NCBI GenBank assembly: GCA_003225365.1
Contig: QHZN01000075.1
Location: 1 to 62,164 of the forward strand
DNA length: 62,164 nt
Direction of reading: 5' to 3'
DNA from: Acidobacteriota bacterium
Lineage (GTDB): Bacteria > Acidobacteriota > Terriglobia > UBA7540
Of this stretch, positions 1 through 8,405 are shown piece after piece (the first letter of the stretch is position 1; every line of letters starts with the position of its first letter). The notes under the pieces were generated by a model. That model ran no database searches. It saw nothing but the letters and a program-made list of their open reading frames with translations, and had not been told where the DNA came from. A program made the translations under genes and the position numbers.

Positions 1-468
1 GTTCCGGAATGAGCAAGAGCCTATTTCGTCCGCCAGGACCCCTGAATTAAACAACAAGCAGTTGAGTCGCAATAAGGGCCGTTGTGAATACCGATCCCGT
101 CTATCATCCATCTGGCGAATGGATCGAGCTGACCCGCGACCAGGCTCTGAATGTTTTCCATCGGGCCTGCGGGAAGGCAAAAGCTTCCCCAGATTCCTTA
201 GATTCCGGCTCGACCTCCGCTTTCGTCCTTCGACAGAATGACATCGTCGGGGGGTTTTCGCCGGCCCGTTAGATTCCCGCCTGCCGTTCGACAGGCTCAC
301 GGCGGTGAGCGGAGTCGAACCGCGCGGGAATGACTGAGGGCGGGAATCCACAGCGGGAATGACATGGCTCGGGAATGGCGGTGCGTTTCATCCCTAATCC
401 GGGCATAATGGGCGCGGGCAAAGCAGGCTCGCCGAGTGAAGACGGTTCTCCAGAAACCCAGCCTCGAA
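1..468. other. Left-edge intergenic stretch
   Basis: No convincing gene is seen. A 62-codon GTG-started frame at 84-272 begins like a protein, but its last third is made of repeat-like sequence (a fragment reading gacagaatgac), so it could be a gene stub cut by a repeat. The stretch also contains the palindromic repeat at 287-319 and several copies of the word GGGAATGAC/GGGAATCC at about 325-375. Confidence 0.4.
287..319. repeat. Palindromic repeat, TTCGAC/GTCGAA family
   Basis: Outer arms TTCGAC (287-292) and GTCGAA (314-319) enclose inner arms GCTCA and TGAGC, so the 33-bp unit folds into a two-step hairpin. The same architecture recurs at 5523-5588 and, inside alaS, at 11564-11599. Confidence 0.7.
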
Positions 469-2490
469 TCACTTCTTCTCGGGCTCGACCAAATCTACTT
501 GCTCAACGGCTGCCGGGCTGGCCATCGCCACCAGGCGATCGAGGTCGAACTCCTTATAGAGGTCCAGGCAGAAAAGCTCCGGGGCGGAGCGAAATAGGAC
601 CGGAGCGTCCAAGAGATACGATAGCGATTTCATGCCGTGCCGGGTAACGACCTCCGAAAAAAGCGTCGGTTCGAGCGCCGCTGCGGTCAGAGCTACGACT
701 TGGCTGCGAATGCCATAGGTCTCAAGGCGCACCTTCGAGGTGCCGGCGGTTTCAGCAAGCCAGCGCGCGGTGGCGAGCAATTGCGCGGCTTCCATCCCCA
801 GTGGCCGCTCGCCGAGCGATGCGACGAGGAGTTCGTAATCCGTCGAGTCGGGCGTCTGAGGCAACATCTCCCCATTGAAGATCAAATCCAGGGCCAGGAC
901 CTGATCGTCGCGGTTGACACGGTCGGAGACCACTTCCTCGGCCTGCTTTTTCCCTCGATCGTCAAGGACGATAGTCGCGGGCGAATTCACCGCCCCCGTG
1001 GCCTTGAACCAAACGCCCGCCGCGCTGAGTCCGTCGGAGAAATCAAACCGGTAGTCGAGCGACGCGAGCCCCTTGTTCATGGTGTTCCAAAGCCTCCAGG
1101 CGTTTTTGACGAAAAGCGGCTTGTAGCGAACCACTTCTTTCAGGCGAAGGCGTTCTTTGATGGCCCAGCCCTTTCGCTCTGAAGGCGACGCCGGCTCGGG
1201 CGGCCGCCCGCCGCGGCGGGCCGCCAGCCGCTTCGCCAGGCCCAGGATGGTTAAATTCTCTTTCGGCAATCCAACCGCCAGCTCGTCAGGAGATTTCAAC
1301 TCCATGCCGCTTGGAATTTCCAAACTCGAAACGTTCATCCCAAAGGCTCGGGCGAAGAACTGGTAGGCGGTCTGCCGGTTATCGATTTCATAGTTGTGCG
1401 TGCCGGGGTCCAGGTTCTCGTGCCAGGCAAAAGCATCTTCCGCCCCGAGCCATTGGAAGAAGGGTTTCATCTGGTCGTAGATGTAGGGCTTGACGAGCGC
1501 GGCTCGGAAGCAGCAAGTGTCCTCGGCGTTGTGAATCAAGAGCGTGGGCCGAGGAGCGCGCATCGCGACCAGGTGCGTGTAGTCCTGGCCCTCGAGAAAA
1601 TCCGAGGGCGTCTCCTCGACTTCGTCCGTATCCACGGGATGAAGGATATTCGATTCGAGCGACGCAAAGCCGGCGTCTTCCGCCGCTGCAAAGACGCGTT
1701 CATCAAGCGCTCCGAGCACGATGGTCTGCCACCCGCCGCCGGAAAGGCCCGTGACGCCTAGGCGATTCGGATCCACGTTGGGGAGGCGGGCGAGATAATC
1801 CAGCCCTCTTCGCATCGCCAGGTAAAACAAGCCCAGAGCGTTCGCGCCCGCGAGGTCCAGATGCGCTCCGAAGTCGTGATGGTCCTCGGGCAAATAGAGT
1901 TCGCCGAAGCCCACCCACTCGAGGTTCAGGGCCACGATGCCGCGCTTGGCGAAATTGATGCAGCGCTTCTGCTTGTATTGGGCGGCTTTGCCGACCGGGT
2001 CGTGTCCGTTGACGTTCAGAATCGCCGGAAGCTTCGCCGCCACCGCCGGCTGTCCACTTGCCCCGACGGGCTCGTAGAGAATCGCCGTGGTCCAAAAATC
2101 AGGGAGGATTTCAATTTGCAGCTTCTTGAGGCGATAGTTTTGCCCCGTCTCGATGACCTCGCCCTCTCGGAAATTCGGTAACGCCTTCACCCACTCCGGC
2201 GGCCAGCCGTGAAACGCCACGTCCTCGAGGAGATGCCGCCGCAGATCTTGAGATTTCTTGACCCAACCCGCTCGCCCCGGGAGCTTCGGGATGCGCGCCA
2301 TCATATACCTCTGCAATTGGTCAGCGGTTACAGCGGTGGGTTGAATGGGGCGCTCCAGAATCGGCCGCACCGACCGCGGCGCGGTCTGGCCCCACGCACC
2401 AACAATGCTCACCAGAACGGCGAAAGCAATGGACACGGGTCGGGCCCGGCGCCAGCGGAAGCATCTGTTCTGAGATCCACCTGTTTTCAT
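469..2490 (-). CDS. Secreted acetylxylan-esterase-like two-domain alpha/beta hydrolase
   Basis: Predicted exported carboxyl-ester hydrolase. The N-terminus has a basic stretch and a hydrophobic core (about residues 18-34) typical of a signal peptide. The first catalytic domain shows the nucleophile elbow GLSGGGW near residue 247, an acid candidate in the strand LLIHNAED, and a histidine in DPGTHNYEID. The last ~200 residues form a second, degenerate hydrolase-like domain. At 673 aa it fits the long acetylxylan-esterase/prolyl-oligopeptidase-like proteins seen in Acidobacteriota and Planctomycetota; these are thought to act on acetylated plant polysaccharides. The substrate is not readable from sequence. 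It is a single gene, divergent from the gene at 2733. Confidence 0.8.
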   Translation of the reverse strand: MKTGGSQNRCFRWRRARPVSIAFAVLVSIVGAWGQTAPRSVRPILERPIQPTAVTADQLQRYMMARIPKLPGRAGWVKKSQDLRRHLLEDVAFHGWPPEWVKALPNFREGEVIETGQNYRLKKLQIEILPDFWTTAILYEPVGASGQPAVAAKLPAILNVNGHDPVGKAAQYKQKRCINFAKRGIVALNLEWVGFGELYLPEDHHDFGAHLDLAGANALGLFYLAMRRGLDYLARLPNVDPNRLGVTGLSGGGWQTIVLGALDERVFAAAEDAGFASLESNILHPVDTDEVEETPSDFLEGQDYTHLVAMRAPRPTLLIHNAEDTCCFRAALVKPYIYDQMKPFFQWLGAEDAFAWHENLDPGTHNYEIDNRQTAYQFFARAFGMNVSSLEIPSGMELKSPDELAVGLPKENLTILGLAKRLAARRGGRPPEPASPSERKGWAIKERLRLKEVVRYKPLFVKNAWRLWNTMNKGLASLDYRFDFSDGLSAAGVWFKATGAVNSPATIVLDDRGKKQAEEVVSDRVNRDDQVLALDLIFNGEMLPQTPDSTDYELLVASLGERPLGMEAAQLLATARWLAETAGTSKVRLETYGIRSQVVALTAAALEPTLFSEVVTRHGMKSLSYLLDAPVLFRSAPELFCLDLYKEFDLDRLVAMASPAAVEQVDLVEPEKK

Positions 2491-2640
2491 AAAGCCCTCG
2501 CGAAGGTTTTAAGTTGGCCGACGGCCGATGTTAACCCATTCAGCGAGCCCAATCTATTTTTTCTGTGGCAATGGAGTCGGCCGAGGGCCCGGGAAGCCCA
2601 AACTTGAGGACATATTTAGTACTTTCGTACTGCCGATAGA

Positions 2641-2672
2641 AAATAATTTTATAGCGGCAACCAAAATTATTT
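2641..2672. promoter_or_regulatory. AT-rich 10-bp inverted repeat
   Basis: AAATAATTTT (2641-2650) and its exact complement AAAATTATTT (2663-2672) are separated by 12 bases. It lies in the divergent region between the esterase and the gene at 2733, in unusually AT-rich sequence for this window. It could be an operator or an upstream hairpin. Confidence 0.4.
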
Positions 2673-2690
2673 CCTTGCATCCAACGGGCT

Positions 2691-2712
2691 GTAGTGGAAG
2701 AATGTCCACTAC
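2691..2712. promoter_or_regulatory. Operator-like palindrome ahead of the arm-domain/ATPase pair
   Basis: GTAGTGGA (2691-2698) and TCCACTAC (2705-2712) form a perfect 8-bp inverted repeat with a 6-base centre. It ends 20 bases before the GTG start at 2733, a position suited to a repressor site or a 5'UTR hairpin. Confidence 0.45.
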
Positions 2713-2732
2713 GGGCTTAGAGGGCCCGCACT

Positions 2733-3155
2733 GTGGCTTTTATCCGCAAACGCGGCCAGGCTTACTACCTGGTACACAACGTCCGGGAAAAAGGGCAGGT
2801 CCGCCAGGTACATCTGGCCTCGCTCGGCGCGCGCCCGCGCATCTCCGACGAGGTGATCGCGGGGGTCCGCTCCAAGCACCCTTTCCTGGACGTGGATTGG
2901 AACAGCCTGCGGGAGAAAGCCTCCCGCAATTTAGTGGAGCCTGTTGCCAGCAATGCCTCCTACCTGAAAGGTTTGCTTGCCTCGATCCGAGACTTTCACA
3001 TGGACATCGCGGATCTGCCGATGCCGGCCCTAGACATGACCCACGATCGGGAGGTTCTGCCCCAGGTGGTGTCGAGTCTGAAGTTGCTTCGCTCGACGCT
3101 CGACGTCAAGTTGGGCCAACTCCGGAAGGGAAAGCCGACAGGTTTCCGAACCTGA
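2733..3155 (+). CDS. Small arm-domain protein upstream of the Clp-like ATPase
   Basis: The 140-aa product is not assigned to a named family. Residues 1-30 (start MAFIRKRGQAYYLV, then KGQVRQVHLASLG) resemble the short beta-rich arm found at the N-terminus of IS1634/IS4-type transposases and of several hypothetical proteins. The rest looks helical and has no visible catalytic motif. It starts with GTG and ends 16 bases before the ATPase gene, so the two are probably co-transcribed; a role as adaptor or DNA-binding partner is a guess. It could also be a remodelled transposase fragment, but it is intact and has normal codon use. Confidence 0.6.
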   Translation: MAFIRKRGQAYYLVHNVREKGQVRQVHLASLGARPRISDEVIAGVRSKHPFLDVDWNSLREKASRNLVEPVASNASYLKGLLASIRDFHMDIADLPMPALDMTHDREVLPQVVSSLKLLRSTLDVKLGQLRKGKPTGFRT

Positions 3156-3171
3156 GGAGGAGAGGACAACG

Positions 3172-4320
3172 ATGGGCGGACGCGTGACGATTCTCGACCC
3201 AAGTCAGCACAGCCCGGAAGTCAGGGACTTCGAGGGTTCGCTGCTCGAGCGGCTGGTGGGGCAAGACCGCGCCGTGCGCCGGCTGGCGCGCGTTTACCAG
3301 GTTCATCTTGCGGGGCTCTCAAGGCCCGGCCGGCCTTTGGTCAACCTACTGTTTCTCGGGCCCACGGGTTCCGGAAAGACTCGCCTGGTCGAAGCCGCGG
3401 CGGAAGTGCTTTTTGGCGACATGAGCGCGGTCGTTAAGATTGATTGCGCGGAGTTCCAGCACAGCCACGAAATCGCCAAACTCATCGGTTCCCCGCCCGG
3501 CTACCTGGGTCACCGGGAGACCCAGCCGCTCCTCACGCAGGAAAAGCTCGACGAGCATCACACGGATAAACTAAAGCTCTCGCTCGTGCTTTTCGATGAG
3601 ATCGAGAAGGCCTCCGACGCCTTGTGGCAGCTCCTGCTCGGCATTTTGGACAAGGCCACGCTGACCTTGGGAGACAACCGGCGTGTGGACTTTTCGCGAG
3701 CTATGATTTTTCTCACGTCGAACCTCGGCTCGGAGGAAATGGCGAGGCTCATGACGGGTCAGTTAGGGTTCTCGCCTCGACCTGATACGGGGGAGGAGAA
3801 CCTGGACACTAGAATCTATAAAACGGGGTTCCGGGCCGCGAAAAAGAAGTTTTCCCGCGAGTTCATGAATCGCCTGGACAAAGTGATCGTCTTCCGCGCT
3901 TTGACACGGGCCCACCTTGAGCAAATACTCGACATCGAACTGCGGCGGGTGCAGGAGCGCATCGTCTCTTCTTTGACCGGAGGCAATCAATTCGTCTTCG
4001 AATGCACGCAACCGGCGCGCGATTTCCTTTTGCGTGAGGGAACTGATGCCGAATCTGGTGCGCGGCACCTTGCACGGGCTATCGACCGTCACTTAGTTTT
4101 CCCGCTTTCCAACCTAGTTGCCACGCGGCAGATCCAATTGGGCGACCTTGTTACGGTCGACTGCGAACCAACGGCCTCCAAGTTGGTATTTCTGAGGCAA
4201 GAGAAAGGAGCGTTGGTTGCTGGCCAGCAGAATGACGTTGGAGGGGCGACGGCCCTGGTAATGGCGTCCGACCGCAGCGCCAACACATCTCGATCCTTGG
4301 CGCGGCGCGCGCGGAGTTAA
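3172..4320 (+). CDS. Single-module Clp-type AAA+ ATPase (ClpB/ClpA D2-like)
   Basis: This 382-aa protein is a complete AAA+ D2 module. It shows Walker A GPTGSGKT (near residue 63), pore loop GSPPGYLG, Walker B LVLFDEIEKA, sensor 1 FLTSNLG, arginine finger in FMNRLD, and sensor 2 in SGARHLARAI. ClpB and ClpA are usually 750-860 aa with an N-domain, D1 and, in ClpB, a coiled-coil M-domain; all are missing and only ~40 residues precede the module. No ClpP-docking IGF/IGL loop is obvious, so an unfoldase role without ClpP is more likely. It is preceded by an SD-like gaggagagg at about 3154. A C-terminal copy of a related gene lies downstream at 5139-5450. Confidence 0.85.
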   Translation: MGGRVTILDPSQHSPEVRDFEGSLLERLVGQDRAVRRLARVYQVHLAGLSRPGRPLVNLLFLGPTGSGKTRLVEAAAEVLFGDMSAVVKIDCAEFQHSHEIAKLIGSPPGYLGHRETQPLLTQEKLDEHHTDKLKLSLVLFDEIEKASDALWQLLLGILDKATLTLGDNRRVDFSRAMIFLTSNLGSEEMARLMTGQLGFSPRPDTGEENLDTRIYKTGFRAAKKKFSREFMNRLDKVIVFRALTRAHLEQILDIELRRVQERIVSSLTGGNQFVFECTQPARDFLLREGTDAESGARHLARAIDRHLVFPLSNLVATRQIQLGDLVTVDCEPTASKLVFLRQEKGALVAGQQNDVGGATALVMASDRSANTSRSLARRARS

Positions 4321-4478
4321 TCAACCGTCCTAATCTCGAGCATATTGGACGCTGGCTCTGAATCGACGCATCTGAGTTTTCGATCAACAACCGTGGTGTC
4401 GCTTCTCGTTCGAATGGCTGAGGACGTGGTTGCCTGTCAGGCGCTACGGCTGTAAACTGGCCATGGGGTAGAACTGTT

Positions 4479-5123
4479 GTGCCCGGCGGGCTGGATCTCA
4501 TTGCCTCAATTGCTGCGGCCTTGGTAGCATGCGGTGTGCTGGGTGCCTTAGTCGGAGCCTTTTTCCAGCGAAGGAATGACCGCGACCACCTCGCGGCCGA
4601 GTGGAGGAAACGGCTCCGCGAGCAGATTCTTGGTCCCCGCTTGGACGCCGCTCAAAGGATTTACGGCACGCTGATTTCATCTGGGGTGCCCGCGGACGAT
4701 GACATTGGCAAGCTACGTCCAAATGAAGCCGACATTTTGCTCACCGACCTTGCCCCGTCGGTCGTCGGGGTGATTGAGTCGATGGGAACTAGTTTCCGAC
4801 AGTACAAGGCGTTTCGGGGCTCTGTGAGCGTTCGCGCCCAGTTGGTATTCGGTGACGAAAAACGATTCGATAGGTGGTTCGACAGAGAGGAATTCCGCGA
4901 GATGAGTTACTACAGCCAGGAACTCGCTGTGGCATGGAGTCACTCTGAAGAAGGACGGAATTCTAGAGTTATCGAGAGCGCGGGCTTGACCGATCCTACA
5001 AAAGGAGAATTCAAGATCCTGGAGCGAGACTTGCTGGCAGCACTGGAGATAAGGCACGACTTAATGACCTCCTTACAAAAGTTGATGGCCGGTATTAAAG
5101 AAGCTTTGCTCCACGTTGGCTAG
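4479..5123 (+). CDS. Membrane-anchored protein of unknown function
   Basis: The 214-aa product has one N-terminal membrane segment (about residues 5-27, rich in Ala/Val/Leu) followed by a charged helical region with RRNDRDHLAAEWRKRLREQ and no recognised motif. It uses a GTG start. It lies between an intact Clp-type ATPase and the remnant of another, and its base composition is less GC-rich than its neighbours, so it may have arrived by insertion. Function unknown. Confidence 0.6.
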   Translation: MPGGLDLIASIAAALVACGVLGALVGAFFQRRNDRDHLAAEWRKRLREQILGPRLDAAQRIYGTLISSGVPADDDIGKLRPNEADILLTDLAPSVVGVIESMGTSFRQYKAFRGSVSVRAQLVFGDEKRFDRWFDREEFREMSYYSQELAVAWSHSEEGRNSRVIESAGLTDPTKGEFKILERDLLAALEIRHDLMTSLQKLMAGIKEALLHVG

Positions 5124-5138
5124 ACATCCGACCATTGT

Positions 5139-5450
5139 CGCGCTCGCGATTTCCTGCTGCGCGAAGGGACGGACATGAAATACGGCGCGCGCCACCTGAA
5201 ACGCGCCATCGAGCGCCACGTAGTCTTCCCGCTCTCGAACCTCATTGCGACACGGCAGATTCAGCTCGGCGACCTCATCACCGTGGACTTCGACCGCGAC
5301 AGTAAGAAATTGATCTTCATGAAGCAAGAGGACGGGGCGCTGGTGGGCGGCATGGAGCCAGCCCTCAACGCTGAAACGGCGCTCACGCCCGCCTCTAGCG
5401 AGCGCGCCGCCACCAGCCGCGCCTTGGCCCGCCGCGCCGTGCGGCAATGA
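5139..5450 (+). pseudogene. C-terminal remnant of a second Clp-type AAA+ ATPase
   Basis: The reading frame begins abruptly as ARDFLLREGTD and matches the last ~100 residues of the ATPase at 3172-4320 throughout (GARHL..AI.RH.VFPLSNL.ATRQIQLGDL). No Walker motifs and no start for a full protein exist upstream; homology stops just after the preceding gene. It keeps the consensus YGARHLKRAIER better than the intact neighbour, so it is a distinct paralogue rather than a recent copy. A 91-codon ATG frame (5175) could in principle be translated. Confidence 0.8.
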
Positions 5451-5471
5451 CCCCGAATCCCCTTTCCATCA

Positions 5472-5480
5472 TGCTATACT
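5472..5480 (+). promoter_or_regulatory. Extended -10 promoter element for ilvE
   Basis: TGCTATACT carries an extended -10 (TGn) followed by TATACT (5475-5480). No good -35 is present, as is common for extended -10 promoters. It lies 176 bases ahead of the ilvE start, leaving the palindromic repeat 5523-5588 in the leader. Confidence 0.45.
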
Positions 5481-5522
5481 CGCAGTGTGATGCGCCGATC
5501 TATGAGCGGCGGCGGCGGTCAT

Positions 5523-5588
5523 CCTTCGACCTACGCTCACAGCTCGACTTCGCTCTCGCCGCGGCGAGTCCCTGAGCGGAGTCGAAGG
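5523..5588. repeat. Palindromic repeat, TTCGAC/GTCGAA family (long loop)
   Basis: CCTTCGAC (5523-5530) pairs with GTCGAAGG (5581-5588), with inner GCTCA/TGAGC as in the other family members, but with a longer GC-rich centre. It sits in the probable ilvE leader. Confidence 0.7.
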
Positions 5589-5655
5589 GAGGACGGTGAG
5601 CGGCAGTCGAACGGTAGGCGGCCGCTACACCCGAATATTCTCGGAGGCGGAACTC

Positions 5656-6600
5656 ATGGCGGTCGAGAATTATCCCGAAGTCTGGCATAACGGGAAGTTC
5701 ATTCCCTGGGAGCAGGCGACGGTGCACGTGGCTTCGCACGTGGTCAGCTACGGCTCCTGCCTCTTTGAGGGCATCCGCTGCTACGAAACTCCTGGCGGGC
5801 CGGCGATCTTCCGCCTGAAAGAGCACGTGGATCGCCTGGTGAATTCGACCAAGATTTACCGCATGGAGCTCGCCTACTCGCGAGAGGAGCTCGCGCAAGC
5901 GATGGTCGAGCTGGTGCGCGTCAACAAGATTCAGAGCTGCTACCTTCGGCCCATAGTTTTTCGCGGTTTGGGCGAGGTCGGCGTTAACCCGCTCAAGAAT
6001 CCCGTCGAGATTTATTTGCTGGCATGGAAATGGGGCCGCTACCTGGGCGCCGATTCCTTGAAAGACGGCGTGGAGGTTTGCGTCTCTTCCTGGCAACGCA
6101 TGGCGCCGAACACCTTGCCCGCGATGGCGAAGGCCTCGGCGAATTACATGAACTCGCAGCTCATCAAGATGGAGGCGCAGCTCAACGGCTTCGCGGAAGG
6201 CATCGCGCTCGACGCTTCCGGCCATATTAGCGAAGGGAGCGGCGAAAACATTTTCGTGGTGCGCGGTGAGACGCTCTACACGCCGCCGCTCGCGGCCTCA
6301 GTCCTCCCCGGCATCACGCGCGACTCGGTGGCGACCCTGGCGCGCGAGCTCGGCTTCCAAGTGGCCGAGCAAAACCTTCCCCGCGAAATCCTCTACATCG
6401 CCGACGAGGTCTTTTTCTGCGGCACAGCGGCGGAAATCACCCCCATCCGTTCCGTGGACCGCATCCCGGTCGGCAAAGGCAAGCCCGGCCCGGTCACAAT
6501 GCGGCTCCAGGAACGATTCATCTCCATCACCAACGGCAAGTCCGAAGATAAATACGGCTGGCTAACCCCCTGCGCTCAACCCGTCGCCGCAACCCGATAA
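5656..6600 (+). CDS. ilvE: Branched-chain amino acid aminotransferase
   Basis: Cytoplasmic PLP enzyme that transaminates leucine, isoleucine and valine with 2-oxoglutarate. At 314 aa it has the fold type IV hallmarks: start region NGKFIPWEQATVHVASHVV, YGSCLFEGIRCY, PLP lysine in AMAKASANYMNS, and the phosphate-binding EGSGENIFVV. The ATG at 5656 was chosen because GGAGG lies 8 bases upstream and the family normally starts here; a frame extends upstream to 5596 through repeat-derived sequence. It stands alone between the Clp remnant and pilT. Confidence 0.95.
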   Translation: MAVENYPEVWHNGKFIPWEQATVHVASHVVSYGSCLFEGIRCYETPGGPAIFRLKEHVDRLVNSTKIYRMELAYSREELAQAMVELVRVNKIQSCYLRPIVFRGLGEVGVNPLKNPVEIYLLAWKWGRYLGADSLKDGVEVCVSSWQRMAPNTLPAMAKASANYMNSQLIKMEAQLNGFAEGIALDASGHISEGSGENIFVVRGETLYTPPLAASVLPGITRDSVATLARELGFQVAEQNLPREILYIADEVFFCGTAAEITPIRSVDRIPVGKGKPGPVTMRLQERFISITNGKSEDKYGWLTPCAQPVAATR

Positions 6601-6683
6601 GTCTGTCTGGGACGCTTGTGCGGCGTTTAGCGATTGCGGGACCAAAACGACCGTCGAGGTGTTTCTGCCTTCTGCCTTCATCT

Positions 6684-6712
6684 TTGACACGCCCCTCCCC
6701 GCCGTGTTAACT
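6684..6712 (+). promoter_or_regulatory. Sigma-70-type promoter for pilT
   Basis: TTGACA (6684-6689), a 17-base spacer, then TTAACT (6707-6712). The -35 is perfect and the -10 moderate. It lies 33 bases ahead of the pilT start, so the leader would be short. Confidence 0.55.
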
Positions 6713-6745
6713 TGGGCTCAATTTTCGGGCGAGAGAGGATGAGGG

Positions 6746-7882
6746 ATGAATATCGACGACCTGCTCCGGGTGGCGTGCGAGTCGAAGGCTTCCGACCTGC
6801 ACTGCAAGGTGGGCAACTACCCGTACATCCGCGTGGACGGGGAGCTCTCTTCGCTGACGCAGTTTCCGCGCATCTCGAGCGAAGACATGCTGAACATGGC
6901 CTTCAGCATGATGACCAACCGCCAGAAGCAGAAGTTCAAGGAGGAGACTGAGCTCGACATGGCGTACGGCGTAGCGGGCCTCGGCCGCTTCCGCGTGAAC
7001 GTCTTCCAGCAGCGCGGCAACGTGGGAATGGTACTGCGCGTCATCCCCACCAAGATTCGGACGCTCGACGAGCTGTTCATGCCCAAAGTCCTTGACAAGA
7101 TCTGCGAGGAGCGGCGCGGCATAGCGCTGGTGACGGGGACCACGGGCAGCGGCAAGTCCACCACGCTCGCCGCCATGATTGACCGCGTCAACTCCTCGCG
7201 CACCGACCACATTATTACCATCGAAGATCCCATCGAGTTCCTGCACCGCGACAAGAAGGGCTTTGTCAACCAGCGCGAAGTCGGCGTGGACACCACGAGC
7301 TTCGGCGCCGCCCTTCGCGCTTCGCTGCGCGAGGACCCGGACCTCATCCTGGTGGGCGAAATGCGCGACCTCGAAACCATCCAAACCGCTTTGCTGGCGG
7401 CCGAAACCGGCCACATGGTCTTCTCGACCCTGCACACTGTCGACGCCACGGAGACGATTCAGCGCATCATCGCCGTCTTTCCGCCGCCGGAACAGAAACA
7501 GATCCGGCTGCAAATGGCCTCGACGCTCAAGGCCATCATTTCGCAGCGCCTGGTGCGGAAATCCGACGGCATCGGCCGCGTGCCCGCGGTGGAGGTGCTG
7601 ATCGCCACCGAGTACATCCGCGACTGCATCATCAACCCCGACAAGACGCGCATGATCCACGACGCCATCGCCGCGGGCGTCTCGCAGTACGGCATGCAGA
7701 CCTTCGACCAGTCCGTCTACGACCTCTACAGCCAGGGCTTGATTACGCTCGAAGAGGCGCTGATCCGCTGCTCGAACCCCGACGAGTTCAAGCTGCGCAT
7801 CGCCGGCATCCGCTCGACCACCGACGCGGCCCGCGAGGAAATGGAAAAAGCGAGCCAGGTGGATCGGTTTGCGAAAAGGTAA
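6746..7882 (+). CDS. pilT: Twitching motility retraction ATPase PilT
   Basis: Hexameric ATPase that retracts type IV pili at the inner membrane. The 378-aa protein shows the PilT N-terminus (CESKASDLHCKVG), Walker A GTTGSGKSTT, the Asp box IEDPIEF, Walker B PDLILVGEMRD, and the His box TGHMVFSTLHT. Length is normal for PilT (about 340-380 aa), and the motif GEMRD separates it from PilB. SD-like gagagagg is about 10 bases upstream of the ATG. recX overlaps its 3' end by 14 bases, so the two share a transcript. Confidence 0.95.
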   Translation: MNIDDLLRVACESKASDLHCKVGNYPYIRVDGELSSLTQFPRISSEDMLNMAFSMMTNRQKQKFKEETELDMAYGVAGLGRFRVNVFQQRGNVGMVLRVIPTKIRTLDELFMPKVLDKICEERRGIALVTGTTGSGKSTTLAAMIDRVNSSRTDHIITIEDPIEFLHRDKKGFVNQREVGVDTTSFGAALRASLREDPDLILVGEMRDLETIQTALLAAETGHMVFSTLHTVDATETIQRIIAVFPPPEQKQIRLQMASTLKAIISQRLVRKSDGIGRVPAVEVLIATEYIRDCIINPDKTRMIHDAIAAGVSQYGMQTFDQSVYDLYSQGLITLEEALIRCSNPDEFKLRIAGIRSTTDAAREEMEKASQVDRFAKR

Positions 7883-8405
7883 AGGGGAGCCTTACTCCGC
7901 GGCCCTCGCCATGCTCGCCCGCCGGCCTTACTCCGTGGCCGAGCTGCGGCGGGCGCTGGAGAAAAAGTTTCCGGACTCGGAGGCGGCGCGCGAAGCCGTC
8001 GCCCGCCTGCGTGCCCAAGGATATCTCGACGACCGCAAAGTCGCCGAACAGATTGCCAGTTCGCTTGCCCGCAACCGGCGCTTCGGCCGCCATCGCATCC
8101 GCCGCGAGCTCAAAGCCCGCCTGCTCGATTACCGCTTCATCGAGCCCGCCCTCGAGCGCGCCTTCGAAGAAACCGACGAACGCTCGCTTCTCAACGATGT
8201 TTTGACGCGCAAGCTGCGCACCTTGAAATTGCCCCTCACCCGTCAGAAACTCGCCTCACTGTGCCAAACCTTGCTGCGCCGCGGATTCTCCTCCGGTGAT
8301 ATCATCAAAGCCGTCCAAGCGAGGCCCGGATTCAAGCCCGAGGCGGACGGAGTGGACTTGGCCACGCTCGAAGAGGCGGACGAGAGTCAAAGTTCAAAGT
8401 TATGA
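7869..8405 (+). CDS. recX: RecX-type regulator of RecA
   Basis: Small helical protein that modulates RecA filaments. The 178-aa product has three RecX repeats: ALAMLARRPYSVAELRRAL, then YLDDRKVAEQIASSLARNRRFG with RRELKARLL, and the C-terminal LLRRGFSSGDI. It starts with TTG inside the end of pilT; the first ATG would cut off the conserved part. Its last codons (SQSSKL) are made by the word repeat gtcaaagttcaaagtt that also forms the start of the next gene. recA is not in the window. Confidence 0.85.
   Translation: MRKGKGEPYSAALAMLARRPYSVAELRRALEKKFPDSEAAREAVARLRAQGYLDDRKVAEQIASSLARNRRFGRHRIRRELKARLLDYRFIEPALERAFEETDERSLLNDVLTRKLRTLKLPLTRQKLASLCQTLLRRGFSSGDIIKAVQARPGFKPEADGVDLATLEEADESQSSKL

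Noticed and set aside
84-272. 62-codon frame at the left edge
   Set aside because: Its end is repeat-derived and no homology is recognised; kept only as a note in the intergenic entry.
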